Below, in pieces: positions 38,101-44,740 of a stretch of DNA of 64,000 nucleotides; within the stretch, counting starts at the first letter, position 1, and each line of letters starts with the position of its first letter. Position numbers and translations under genes: made by a program. Source of the DNA: an uncultured Flavobacteriaceae bacterium (lineage in GTDB: Bacteria > Bacteroidota > Bacteroidia > Flavobacteriales > Flavobacteriaceae); NCBI GenBank assembly GCA_947489085.1, contig CANLCJ010000022.1, positions 1 to 64,000 of the forward strand, read 5' to 3'. The notes under the pieces are model-generated. The model was not told the origin of the DNA and made no database searches. It saw nothing but the letters and a program-made list of their open reading frames with translations.

Positions 38101-38660
38101 TAGTAATAACTAATATAGAAACGGGCTGCGAGATAATAGCAAGTACAAATGTTATAGGTTCGTTTCCTCCAGAATCTATAAGTGCAGAAGTAACAACAGC
38201 AGCTTTTTCCAGTAACGATGTAATTAACGTAAATGTAGTTGGTAATGGCGAATATGAGTTTAGTTTAGACGGTATCGAATGGCAATCTAGCAATACATTT
38301 GAAAACGTAATAGGAGGAACTTACACAGTGAGGGTAAGAGATATTTATGGCTGTAATATGTTAGAAATAGAGTGTTTAAATATTATAGATTACCCAAGAG
38401 TTTTTACTCCTAATGGCGATGGTGTTAATGATATTTGGAATGTAAAAGGTATAGCAAAACAGCAAAATTTAATTATCAATATATTCGATAGAGGTGGTAA
38501 ATTTTTAAAACAGATTAGATCTGGAAGTTCTGGTTGGGATGGTACTTTTAATGGTAAAAACTTACCAACAGACGACTATTGGTTTTATGTAGAATTGGAT
38601 GATATTAATATTGGGAATGTAAGAAGAGAATTAACAGGGCATTTTACTCTTAAACGGTAA
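35139..38660 (+). CDS. large secreted surface protein: PKD, proprotein-convertase P-domain, repeats, T9SS type B sorting domain
   Basis: 1173 residues. Signal peptide (1-19); a PKD-like domain (about 40-115, YEWDLGNGTRVSG...YATPGIYFVKLIV); a P-domain (about 180-340, LNIEHSFLGDLSISINSPNG and GEWVIQIIDH); five repeats of about 90 residues, four of which open with a Cys-x-x-D/S-type start and most end in an IYVRV-like strand (about 410-900); a C-terminal type B T9SS domain (VFTPNGDGVNDIWNV...IFDRGGKFLKQI). It is probably exported by type IX secretion and attached to the surface; adhesive or gliding-related roles are guesses. A -7-like TATATTTG is at 35112-35119. Confidence 0.88.
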   Translation: MNYIFKVLPFFFISVVFSQACQVINTNLESVFPVQNAEGIVQVCLNETISIEGSATFEDNDQTGVVYEWDLGNGTRVSGLTTTFSYATPGIYFVKLIVSGTTRERCDASVNINLVIQVADVPDFSETGAANTVGCLGDVIRLEGQALPKEVVFNCTPPVGTLTTLPDGIDIPYETSIFVDCFEPSDVLTSINQIESICLNIEHSFLGDLSISINSPNGQRVLLHNRTGGSANLGIPWAIGTVDSDSSNLTPGIGHEYCFLPGRTLPTLSEGVAPQGVFPNGGGPGTYLDSFVPEGNYRSESPLDGLLGSPLNGEWVIQIIDHLRADNGTIFEWRLEFTSSILPVGFSVTPEIVSQSWDADALIVSRQGNAIEVQPESVGNHCFTYRAVDEFGCEYTEDVCIDILEQVTLSSNIIGNEITLTQCDDDADGITHFNLTEIEATVSPNFAAETFTYFETLESAEAGDPASIIENSTSYLNAIPVSGSSVYVRVENSNTCFEIVKINLQVSVSQIPSTFSILNYFICDDDSVDNDATNGIAAFNFSNATEIIENLFPAPRNFTITYYSTERDALEEMNPITNISNYRNESSPFVQDIFVRIDQNDTNACVALGHHITLNVNPIPQTNIITAATTCSASALGVFDLTAKESEIVGNETRPILVSYHITSLDASNNTNPILNPETYSSTTGETIFVRAQFDDNQNGILDAHECVNTSMFFDLIVNPSPILITPMPINLCSETVMALADLTQREDEITGGNSNISLRYFSNLGDINANTPILDPLAYTTTQLSTIIYVEATGINGCTTVTELKVNVALLDDLNPLPSPIGLCESDNDGFDVFNLTIREAQILNGLDSAQFTFRYYENMEDAALATSNFITTPLRFENTQQREQDIYASVTSNISGCIQVARISLIVNQLPNPDLDAEYVVCLNRNGDFISSVENTLIEEVPIDTNLNDNDFNFQWYLGTEVAASNLIPEATNSIFSPNALATYTVVITNIETGCEIIASTNVIGSFPPESISAEVTTAAFSSNDVINVNVVGNGEYEFSLDGIEWQSSNTFENVIGGTYTVRVRDIYGCNMLEIECLNIIDYPRVFTPNGDGVNDIWNVKGIAKQQNLIINIFDRGGKFLKQIRSGSSGWDGTFNGKNLPTDDYWFYVELDDINIGNVRRELTGHFTLKR

Positions 38661-38672
38661 AATAATTATCTA

Positions 38673-38770
38673 AGCTCTCAGCAATAGCTTACAATTTTAA
38701 AAAGAACTTGAATTTACTCAAAAAAAGTGAAAAGCAGTGCAAGACGCCTGTTTTTATATGTACGCTATAG
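38673..38770 (+). mobile_element. remnant of the IS1182-family element (3' end only)
   Basis: Aligns with the segment near the right end of copies A and B: CAATAGCTTACAATTTTAAA versus CTATAGCTTATAACCTTTAA, then AAAAAGTGAAAAGCAGTGCA versus AATAGGGTGAAAAGTGATGC. The rest of the element is gone. It marks the left edge of the right-hand accessory region, immediately after the surface-protein gene. Confidence 0.6.
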
Positions 38771-38835
38771 TGACAGAGGGAAAACGAAAAGGGTACAAAC
38801 CTTTGTTAAATTACATTGATAATAAGTAAACTTCA

Positions 38836-38971
38836 ATTTGGTGAACCGCCGTATACGTTCGCGATAAAAGTAATCCAGTAAATTATTTTTTGAAGGGACA
38901 TAGCGTAAGCTATTGTACGTACGGAGGTGTGAGATGCGGACTCTCCCTAATTAGGGGAGAGCCGTCTACTG
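38836..38971 (+). mobile_element. group II intron 3' remnant (domain V/VI region)
   Basis: Contains TTGGTGAACCGCCGTATACG, then GTACGTACGGAGGTGTGAGA, then a strong hairpin CTCTCCC...GGGGAGAG and GCCGTCTACTGG. This order is typical of the 3' end of bacterial group II introns of the Bacteroidota type. No reverse-transcriptase frame precedes it, so it is a fragment. The flanks to 39213 hold no gene. Confidence 0.65.
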
Positions 38972-39213
38972 GATTTTCAACAGTTGTTTTTACGTTTTTT
39001 ACTTACTTAAAATTTTAAAAAAAATTCGATGATAACAAACCAGTTAAAATTTCCGTCATATTTTTTAATTCCGCAAACTTGCTAAATTCTGCAAAAGTAA
39101 TTTTCCTACTTCAGTTCGATTTTTCACGACGTTTATAAATTCCGTTTGAGTGGTAATTCCGCAAACTTAATCAAATTCCGTTTTGCTTTTTTATTCTATA
39201 TTTGAGTCAGAAT

Positions 39214-39432
39214 TCATTTAGATTTTTTCAATAATTTTTTTCCTAAAATTGAAATATAAAAGGCCACTAAAATCGCTAAAGAGCTATAAAATAAAATTGC
39301 ATAGAGTTCCGTTTTACCAGGTTCTGTTTTTCCAATATAATCAGGTTTATCATTTTCAGTCAGCATTAAATATGTACAAACTAAAAACCATAAATGGACT
39401 ACAAATATTTGAAGTTTAAAGATTAATTTCAT
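39214..39432 (-). CDS. small two-helix membrane protein (cargo)
   Basis: A 72-residue protein with two membrane helices (about residues 3-25 and 44-65) and a short soluble loop TENDKPDYIGKTEPGKTE. No family recognised. It is the first cargo downstream, on minus, of recombinase fragment F1 and the 26-bp palindrome. The block begins AATTGTTGTAAAC. No matching 3' boundary box was found on its far side. It could be an immunity-type protein, but nothing in the sequence proves it. Confidence 0.5.
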   Translation of the reverse strand: MKLIFKLQIFVVHLWFLVCTYLMLTENDKPDYIGKTEPGKTELYAILFYSSLAILVAFYISILGKKLLKKSK

Positions 39433-39470
39433 TCAGCGTTCTAATTTTTCTCAATTGTTTACAACAATTG

Positions 39471-39496
39471 AATAACATGCACTAGTGCATGTTATT
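39471..39496. repeat. 26-bp perfect palindrome after recombinase fragment F1
   Basis: Half-site AATAACATGCACT, perfect dyad centred on CTAG. It begins 4 nt past the recombinase stop codon (CTA at 39501-39503). The identical palindrome is at 42963-42988 and a 4-mismatch version at 47577-47602. On minus each is followed by CAATT or TAATT and then GTT, after which sequences diverge into different cargo. Confidence 0.72.
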
Positions 39497-39500
39497 TACA

Positions 39501-39886
39501 CTATAAATTTAGGAGGTTTTTTACAATCTGCAAATGGTTAGTGGCTACATGCGTATAAATTTCTGTGGTTTTGCTGGAACCATGACCTAACAACGCTTGT
39601 ATGTGTCTTAAGTTAGTGCCGTTTTCTAATAAATGTGTAGCAAAACTATGTCTTAACGCATGTGAGGTAATATTTTTTTGAATGTCTGCTGTTAGAGTTG
39701 CCTTTTTTATAAGTCTATCTACACTAGTAGCACCGTATTTTTTTACCATTAGGTGATTCAAATAAATACGTTTTAGGTCTATAAATGCAATAATAAGAAC
39801 GTAAATAGGTTAAAAGTTTTTCTGAAAGTAAGGTGAGTCTATCTTTATTCCCTTTACCTTGTTTAATGCATATTACCATGCGTTTT
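39501..39886 (-). pseudogene. tyrosine recombinase 3' fragment F1
   Basis: The C-terminal half of a XerD-like tyrosine recombinase. Readable are [37 protein letters not shown] with the catalytic Tyr, and VKNLLNL before the stop. An extra A near 39750 (a run of seven) breaks the frame upstream of KKYGATS. Its 5' edge at 39886 joins hairpin R3 at the codon after KRMVICIK, exactly where F3 joins R4. It cannot encode an active enzyme, because the first catalytic Arg region is absent. Confidence 0.82.
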
Positions 39887-39943
39887 CAGTCAACAAGGCG
39901 TATAGCGCTGGCCTATCGGCGAGTCGTACGCTTAATTATTAGC
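39887..39943 (-). repeat. attC-like hairpin element, copy R3
   Basis: Core arms GCGTA/TACGC (GCATA/TATGC in R2, a compensatory change), then GCC-TATC-GGC. On minus it follows the DUF1493 gene by a few bases (GCTAATAATTAAGC) and ends GTTGACTG before running into recombinase fragment F1. Confidence 0.6.
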
Positions 39944-39951
39944 ATAAGTAC

Positions 39952-40302
39952 TTATTTTTCATCTTCCATATCTATCCAATATCCTAATTCAATTACTTTA
40001 ACTAAATGTTCTAAAGTTAAATCAAAATATTTAACTCTATCTTTTTTAAATCCATTGAATAGCCATCTCCAATCGAAGAAAAGTATTAATCCTTCAGAAC
40101 CAAAATATGTTTGCCATTCTCTATCCTCTTGATAATCAATGTTAAAATGTGATAGGAATTTTTCCAAAAACTCTATTCCATCTGTTCCTGTAATCCCTAA
40201 ATCTTTTTCTATGGTAGTATTAAGGTTCATTTTATCTTTATTCCCCCAATATTCTCTAATAATAAAACTAACTAGTTTATCAAAAGTATTTTTATTATCC
40301 AT
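39952..40302 (-). CDS. DUF1493 family protein (acyl-carrier-like small protein)
   Basis: A 116-residue acidic protein. The pattern FDKLVSFIIREYWGNKDKMN, then DLGITGTDGIEFLEKFLSHF, then a DWRW segment matches DUF1493, an acyl-carrier-protein-like family best known from enterobacteria. In the ACP position the residue is TGTDG rather than DSL, so phosphopantetheine attachment is doubtful. It overlaps the upstream hydrophobic-protein gene by 8 nt, and that two-gene arrangement is recurrent. A toxin-immunity or modification pair is possible but unproven. Confidence 0.72.
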   Translation of the reverse strand: MDNKNTFDKLVSFIIREYWGNKDKMNLNTTIEKDLGITGTDGIEFLEKFLSHFNIDYQEDREWQTYFGSEGLILFFDWRWLFNGFKKDRVKYFDLTLEHLVKVIELGYWIDMEDEK

Positions 40303-40822
40303 CTGTTATATGATTAAAAACTATTTGAGTATCATATAAAATAACGCCTAAATCATAAGCTAATATTCCCCAACCGATAAAAGGAATTGCTCTACCAACA
40401 AATTTACCGATAACTTTTGTCAAAGCAATTTTCATACCCTTTCCTCCAATTATCTTTGGTTTCCCTACTATGGAAGGAAGTCTTATAGGTGAATTACCTG
40501 GTATTTTGGAAAGATATTTAGAAGCTACAGATGTTCCCTTAGTTTTAGCGCCTTTGAATTTAGAACGTGTTGGAATATAAGGTTGTCCTGAGAGAACAGC
40601 AATCAAACCTATAACATCTAATATACCGAATTGTTCCGCTACTTCGTAAGCTAAAATAGCTATATATAAATCGAACTTACTGAAATACCATTTGCCTTCA
40701 TATTCCCACGCCCCAGGTTCTTCTGTGTAATTTGGCTGTAGTAGTAATTCATTTCTAAGCGCTTCTCTAAATTTATAGGATTCGTAACTTAAATTAACAG
40801 TATCAAATTTTGATGGGATCAT
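40295..40822 (-). CDS. protein with C-terminal hydrophobic region, partner of DUF1493 protein
   Basis: A 175-residue protein. The N-terminal half is soluble (WEYEGKWYFSKFDLYIAILA, then VIGLIAVLSGQPYIPTRSKF). The C-terminal half is glycine- and lysine-rich (GKPKIIGGKGMKIALTKVIG) and ends with the hydrophobic AIPFIGWGILAYDLGVILYD. Similar proteins sit beside DUF1493 genes in enterobacteria as far as I recall. The glycine-rich hydrophobic end recalls small membrane-acting toxins; this is inference. It opens the block downstream of recombinase fragment F2. Confidence 0.55.
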   Translation of the reverse strand: MIPSKFDTVNLSYESYKFREALRNELLLQPNYTEEPGAWEYEGKWYFSKFDLYIAILAYEVAEQFGILDVIGLIAVLSGQPYIPTRSKFKGAKTKGTSVASKYLSKIPGNSPIRLPSIVGKPKIIGGKGMKIALTKVIGKFVGRAIPFIGWGILAYDLGVILYDTQIVFNHITDG

Positions 40823-40846
40823 TTTATTGTATTAATGTTATACACA

Positions 40847-41074
40847 CTATAAATCTAGGAGATTTTTTATAATCAGCAAATGATTAGTGGCTACATGTGT
40901 ATAAATTTCTGTGGTTTTGCTGGAACTATGACCTAACAACGCTTGTGTGTGTCTTAAGTTAGTGCCGTTTTCTAATAAATGTGTAGCAAAACTATGTCTT
41001 AACGTATGTGGGGTAATATTTTTTTGAATGCCTGATTTTAGAGTTGCCTTTTTTATAAGTCTATCTGCACTAGT
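40847..41074 (-). pseudogene. tyrosine recombinase 3' fragment F2
   Basis: The last 76 or so codons only: [65 protein letters not shown] and stop. The frame is open over this stretch. The 5' edge breaks off at ADRLIKK and runs into an IS1182 fragment at 41084. The 26-bp palindrome present after F1 and F3 is missing here; the stop is followed by TGTGTATAAC. Confidence 0.82.
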
Positions 41075-41083
41075 AGGTTATTG

Positions 41084-41180
41084 TCTTTGAGACTTTAACA
41101 CAATTTATGGGCTTACGAAAAATAAATACTATAGGGATGAGACAAGCCAATACAATCATGCAGCTATGGACTTGTGCAAC
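41084..41180 (+). mobile_element. IS1182-family fragment, right end
   Basis: Encodes FETLTQFMGLRKINTIGMRQ, the transposase C-terminal segment seen in copies A and B, and then jumps to the terminal repeat GACTTGTGCAAC (41169-41180). After it comes GGTTACCATTGTTACC, comparable to GGTTACCGGTGTTGGG and GGTTACCGGTGTTAGG after copies A and B. Confidence 0.72.
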
Positions 41181-41208
41181 GGTTACCATTGTTACCAACT
41201 GTAATTTT

Positions 41209-41496
41209 TTACAATAAGTTATTTAAATCCTGGCGTCCAATTATAACCATAATCTCTACCAAATCATTATTTACTCTGTAGTAAATACTATCCGATCCGC
41301 AGACACAGCGTCTATATCCGCTTTTTATAAAGTCAACCGATTCAAATGAATAAGGTCTTTGCGAAATGATGTCAAAATATTCAAAAAAAGAGTCAAAATA
41401 TTTGTCAGCTAGCGCCATCCCAAATTTTTTAACTCCGTAACGATGAATTCTTATTAAGTCCTCTTTTGCAGAGTTACTTAATTTGTATTTAGCCAT
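41209..41496 (-). CDS. RelE/ParE-family toxin (module 3)
   Basis: About 95 residues from the ATG at 41494-41496 (a longer frame to 41553 has non-family residues). Family features: MAKYKLSNSAKEDLIRIHRY, FGMALADKYFDSFFEYFDII, RPYSFESVDFIKSGYRR and the closing VEIMVIIGRQD. It belongs to the branch that pairs with ParD-like antitoxins and is clearly distinct from modules 1 and 2. It overlaps its antitoxin by 8 nt. The 3' side has GTTACCAAC, matching the box on the antitoxin side. Confidence 0.87.
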   Translation of the reverse strand: MAKYKLSNSAKEDLIRIHRYGVKKFGMALADKYFDSFFEYFDIISQRPYSFESVDFIKSGYRRCVCGSDSIYYRVNNDLVEIMVIIGRQDLNNLL

Positions 41497-41728
41497 TTGA
41501 TAAATTCTTAGATTGAGATAATATTTGCGCTTTACTATCCGAAGTAAATCCACTTTTTTCTGCCTTATCTATCTTTGCTGCAATCCAATCAATTTGTTTC
41601 TGCTGCTTGCGCGCTTGTCTAATCAAGTCATTAACAAGTTCACTTTTACTTGAGTACTCGTTATTATCAACTTGAGCTTTTAACCAATTATCGTTAAGTT
41701 CTGTGAAAGAAATACTTTGCCGTCCCAT
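41489..41728 (-). CDS. ParD/CopG-like antitoxin (module 3)
   Basis: About 79 residues from the ATG at 41726-41728: ribbon-helix-helix start MGRQSISFTELNDNWLKAQV, then NNEYSSKSELVNDLIRQARK, and a Lys-rich then Ser-rich tail that should wrap the toxin. An inverted repeat lies just upstream (41739-41760). It is the third toxin-antitoxin module of the window. Like module 2 it is enclosed by ends of the same IS family. Confidence 0.86.
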   Translation of the reverse strand: MGRQSISFTELNDNWLKAQVDNNEYSSKSELVNDLIRQARKQQKQIDWIAAKIDKAEKSGFTSDSKAQILSQSKNLSNG

Positions 41729-41738
41729 GAGATACTTA

Positions 41739-41760
41739 TTTGGTGCAAAAATACACCAAA
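41739..41760. promoter_or_regulatory. inverted repeat upstream of module 3 antitoxin
   Basis: TTTGGTG (41739-41745), 8 bases, CACCAAA (41754-41760), 11 nt from the antitoxin ATG. Candidate autoregulatory operator; the half-site resembles the TTTGGTA of module 2. Confidence 0.5.
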
Positions 41761-41948
41761 ATTTAATGCTTCGCAAGTTTTACTTCATAAAATTAGTTTC
41801 TAAAAAACTCAGAGCTATAGTTGGTAACGTACTATGTATGAGTAGTAGCGTGTAAAACCCACCACAGGAACTATTTAGACGAAAGATACTAAAATGCACT
41901 GACTTTTTGGATAGCAGAAAGGAGCTATTACTTATACATTATGTGCCT

Positions 41949-42289
41949 GTTGCACAAGTCTTGCTAAATAATAGTATTATTAATTATCTTAAGCAATGCA
42001 AGGAAAAAAGACCTATCAAGAAAAGTTGTTTCATACGTTTAAATTAAGCGACCATGTTCCTAAAACTAACTTTTACCGCCATTTAAAAGCCGTATTACAT
42101 TTAGAATTCCTTTATAAAGAAACAGCTTCTTTTTATGGCTCTAGCGGCCAACAAAGCATAGATCCTATTGTGTTTTTTAAACTCTGTTTAGTGGGCTATT
42201 TAGAGCATATTATTAGCGATAGAAAACTCATAGCCCATTGTAGCATGCGACTAGATATTCTCTATTTTTTAGGCTTTGATATTGATGAG
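41949..42289 (+). mobile_element. IS1182-family transposase, 5' fragment
   Basis: Left terminal repeat GTTGCACAAGTC (41949-41960), then the transposase start at 41996: MQGKKTYQEKLFHTFKLSDH, followed by undeleted sequence through GQQSIDPIVFFKLCLVGYLE to FDIDEP. This is the only copy here that keeps the N-terminal domain. It stops at about 42289, where it abuts and cuts into the opposite-strand barstar-like gene. Confidence 0.8.
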
Positions 42290-42954
42290 CCACGTTCAAT
42301 CTTTTTTTCAGATTCTCCATTAATCCGTTTTTTGATAAACTTCTTTCTGTACAATTTAAATCTGTCAATGACACAATCTACAGGAATATGATTTACTAGA
42401 ATCCAGTTGTTATTTTCAGAAATAAGCACTCCAGTTTCTTTTTCTTTCCAACCTTTTATTTTATAAGATTCAACTTTCGTTTTTTCGATTGTTAAGTCAA
42501 CGAATTCAGCTTGTTGTAAAGTATATATGATAAAATCAAAATCTTCTTTTCCGAATATCTTTTCAAGGTTTTTAGTTCCAGTTATTTCAATTAAACAATC
42601 TCCAGGAAAACCAGGTCCTTTTGCTGTTATAGCATCATTAAATGCGTCAAGGTTTTTCCCGAAATCCTTTTTAGCAGAGAATTCCATATCTGCAATATAT
42701 TTGTTCCAAAAGTCTAATTTGGAATTGCAAAACTCTCCGTTTATAAATATTTTTCGCAGACGTTTAATGTTTCCATTTTCGTCTTCTGTAATACTCATAA
42801 ATGTTTGTTTACTATAGGCGAATTTGTCAAATACTTTAGAGTAACCTTGATTCAACCATCTTTTGTAGATTAATTTATCATTAAAATACAGATAGAGCTC
42901 ATTGTCATCTTTAATTTCTTTTCGAAGCATTTGAGTTTGTTTAAAATTACCCAC
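42262..42954 (-). CDS. barstar-like protein, 3' end replaced by IS sequence
   Basis: A 230-residue reading. The middle (about residues 78-155) looks like a barstar-family ribonuclease inhibitor: DFGKNLDAFNDAI (canonical FGRNLDALND), FIIYTLQQA and an acidic face. The N-terminal about 75 residues are extra. Past about residue 220 the frame runs into the IS1182 fragment, so the natural C-terminus is lost. Barstar-type proteins neutralise barnase-type toxins, so this looks like an orphan immunity gene. It is the first cargo after fragment F3 and its palindrome. Confidence 0.62.
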   Translation of the reverse strand: MGNFKQTQMLRKEIKDDNELYLYFNDKLIYKRWLNQGYSKVFDKFAYSKQTFMSITEDENGNIKRLRKIFINGEFCNSKLDFWNKYIADMEFSAKKDFGKNLDAFNDAITAKGPGFPGDCLIEITGTKNLEKIFGKEDFDFIIYTLQQAEFVDLTIEKTKVESYKIKGWKEKETGVLISENNNWILVNHIPVDCVIDRFKLYRKKFIKKRINGESEKKIERGSSISKPKK

Positions 42955-42962
42955 AACAATTA

Positions 42963-42988
42963 AATAACATGCACTAGTGCATGTTATT
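42963..42988. repeat. 26-bp perfect palindrome after recombinase fragment F3
   Basis: Same 26 bases as at 39471-39496, 4 nt past the recombinase stop codon (42993). It is followed on minus by TAATTGTTGTGGGTAA and then the barstar-like gene. Confidence 0.72.
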
Positions 42989-42992
42989 CACA

Positions 42993-43378
42993 CTATAAAT
43001 CTAGGGGATTTTTTACAATCTGCAAATAATTAGTGGCTACATGAGTATAAATTTACGTGGTTTTGCTGGAACTATGACCTAACAACACTTGTATGTGTCT
43101 TAAGTTAGTGCCGTTTTCTAATAAATGTGTAGCAAAACTATGTCTTAACGTATGTGGGGTAATATTTTTTTGAATGCCTGTTTTTTAGAGTTGCCTTTTT
43201 TATAAGTCTATCTACACTAGTAGCACCGTATTTTTTACCATTAGGTGATTTAAATAAATACGTTTTAGGTGTATAAATGCAATAATAAGAATGTAAATAG
43301 GTTAAAAGTTTTTCTGAAAGTAAAGTGAGTCTATCTTTATTCTCTTTACCTTGTTTAATGCATATTACCATGCGTTTG
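42993..43378 (-). pseudogene. tyrosine recombinase 3' fragment F3
   Basis: Reads from KRMVICIKQGKENKDRLTLL through [17 protein letters not shown]; then an inserted base breaks the frame before the HxLRH motif. The bases for [17 protein letters not shown] and the catalytic-Tyr segment remain in another frame. The 5' edge joins hairpin R4 at the same codon as F1 joins R3. Inactive. Confidence 0.82.
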
Positions 43379-43439
43379 CAGTCAACAAGGTGTATAGCGC
43401 AGGCCTATCGGCACGCCATACGCTTCTTAATTATTAGGC
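43379..43439 (-). repeat. attC-like hairpin element, copy R4
   Basis: Arms GTGTAT/ATACGC (one G-U pair) and GCC-TATC-GGC as in R1-R3. On minus it begins GCCTAATAATTAAG, which contains the stop codon of the lipoprotein pseudogene, and ends GTTGACTGC before fragment F3. Confidence 0.62.
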
Positions 43440-43831
43440 AACGTTACTTGTTTTAAGAATATTTTACCTAAATCAATTGTGGCCACTTTTCTATTATTTT
43501 TATTGTGCGATTTTAAGTCTATAGTATCATTAATATATTCTTTTGATTGAAAAATTAATTTGTAAGAAATATTTTTGCGTGCTGTAAAATATGTGTCATA
43601 ATTTTTAGTAGACATACTATTAATGATAAAAAAGCCTTTTTTATCTGTTTTAATAGGAGTAAAAGAATTAACTGATATTGAATCTGTATATATTAATAGA
43701 TCTCTAATAGGTGCTTATGTTTCTTTATCATATACAAAACCTTTAAAACTGTCCAAAAGCACATATTCAGATTTACAAGAATAAGAAGTTAAGATTATTA
43801 ATAAAAACAATATCCTGATAAGTATTTTCAT
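43427..43831 (-). pseudogene. small lipoprotein with regulatory-like beta domain, interrupted by a stop codon
   Basis: A 134-codon frame. The N-terminus is a lipoprotein signal, MKILIRILFLLIILTSYSCK with Cys at position 19. Then comes SFKGFVYDKET, an in-frame TAA at 43715-43717, and APIRDLLIYTDS on the other side. The remainder (KTDKKGFFIINS...) fits a CarboxypepD_reg-like domain. A single substitution would restore the frame. The 5' block edge has GCCCAAC (43864-43870), GTTGGGC on minus, and the stop codon lies inside the R4 element. Confidence 0.65.
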
Positions 43832-43907
43832 TACTCTAATTCTAATTTAGTTAACCATATAATGCCCAACACATCTTTCATTGATGCCACTGTCAATATA
43901 TAAATAG

Positions 43908-44429
43908 TCATTTATTGATGGGGTCAACTGCTAAAATTTCTCCTGTATTTTTATTTTGAATGATAGCAAAATCATGATCTTTAAAAAAAGGAGAATCGAA
44001 ATATTGATGAACATTTACTCCTAAAAAATATAATTGCCCTTTATGTGGCACTGCTTTCCAATCTCTTATATTCTTTTTTTCAAGAAGGTAATTACATATA
44101 GACGAAAAAAAAGTAGCATAGCCTATACGATTAGCTGTTTTAGTATCTATAAGTTTATTTGGATTATTGTAATTTTTAGATGCTGTAAATTCTAATAACT
44201 GTGAAGTTGTTGAAAGCCCTACATTTATTATTTCTTCAATTTTAGTGTCTTTAACATTGACAATATTTTCTTCAAAATAGCTAATGAGGTTTTCATTTGT
44301 AGCTGTATAATTTACTCTTTCCCCTGTTGATTTATATGTAACAATTTGTCTATATATCCACCCACGAAATACAAATCCAATTACCAATATAATTAGGATT
44401 ACTTGTAATATTCGTTTTAAAATTTTCAT
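43908..44429 (-). CDS. membrane-anchored protein in the TssD operon, candidate immunity protein
   Basis: A 173-residue protein with one N-terminal membrane helix (about residues 5-25) and an outward-facing domain containing NRIGYATFFSSICNYLLEKK and VNVHQYFDSPFFKDHDFAII. No family recognised. It overlaps the upstream membrane-protein gene by 4 nt and closes the operon that starts with TssD. A periplasmic anchored protein beside a T6SS effector candidate commonly serves as immunity; here that is inference from position. Confidence 0.55.
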   Translation of the reverse strand: MKILKRILQVILIILVIGFVFRGWIYRQIVTYKSTGERVNYTATNENLISYFEENIVNVKDTKIEEIINVGLSTTSQLLEFTASKNYNNPNKLIDTKTANRIGYATFFSSICNYLLEKKNIRDWKAVPHKGQLYFLGVNVHQYFDSPFFKDHDFAIIQNKNTGEILAVDPINK

Positions 44430-44740
44430 GGACTATTTAAGGGTATAATACTTCCTAATAACAAAAAATAAATACTTATCTTAATAATAAAAAAGATAAT
44501 CATTATTAAAAAATACATCCAAACAATCTTTTTTTGATTTTTTAAGGTAAACAATACAATTATTAAACATAAAGGAATTTGAATTATCTCTAAAAATGGA
44601 GCATAAAAAAATAATACCCCAGATATATCTACAAGAAAATTAGGGATAGAAATTTCAAAATACATAGCAAGAAAATAAAGTATAAACAAGCTAAACACTA
44701 TAACACTTACATATATATTAATTTTCCAAAATAACTTCAT
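44426..44740 (-). CDS. small polytopic membrane protein in the TssD operon
   Basis: A 104-residue protein with three to four hydrophobic helices (about 8-30, 36-50, 52-66, 74-100). No family recognised. Its ATG overlaps the stop codon of the candidate effector gene (shared base at 44740) and its own stop overlaps the next gene by 4 nt, so translation is coupled throughout. Candidate immunity or accessory protein for the effector; not demonstrable from sequence. Confidence 0.5.
   Translation of the reverse strand: MKLFWKINIYVSVIVFSLFILYFLAMYFEISIPNFLVDISGVLFFYAPFLEIIQIPLCLIIVLFTLKNQKKIVWMYFLIMIIFFIIKISIYFLLLGSIIPLNSP

Noticed and set aside
41996-42391. A complete 131-residue transposase
   Set aside because: Only the part up to about 42289 is transposase; the rest is the barstar-like gene read backwards.
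39887-43439. A CRISPR array, because of repeated elements between variable stretches
   Set aside because: Repeats are far too long and irregularly spaced, spacers are whole genes, and no cas genes are present.
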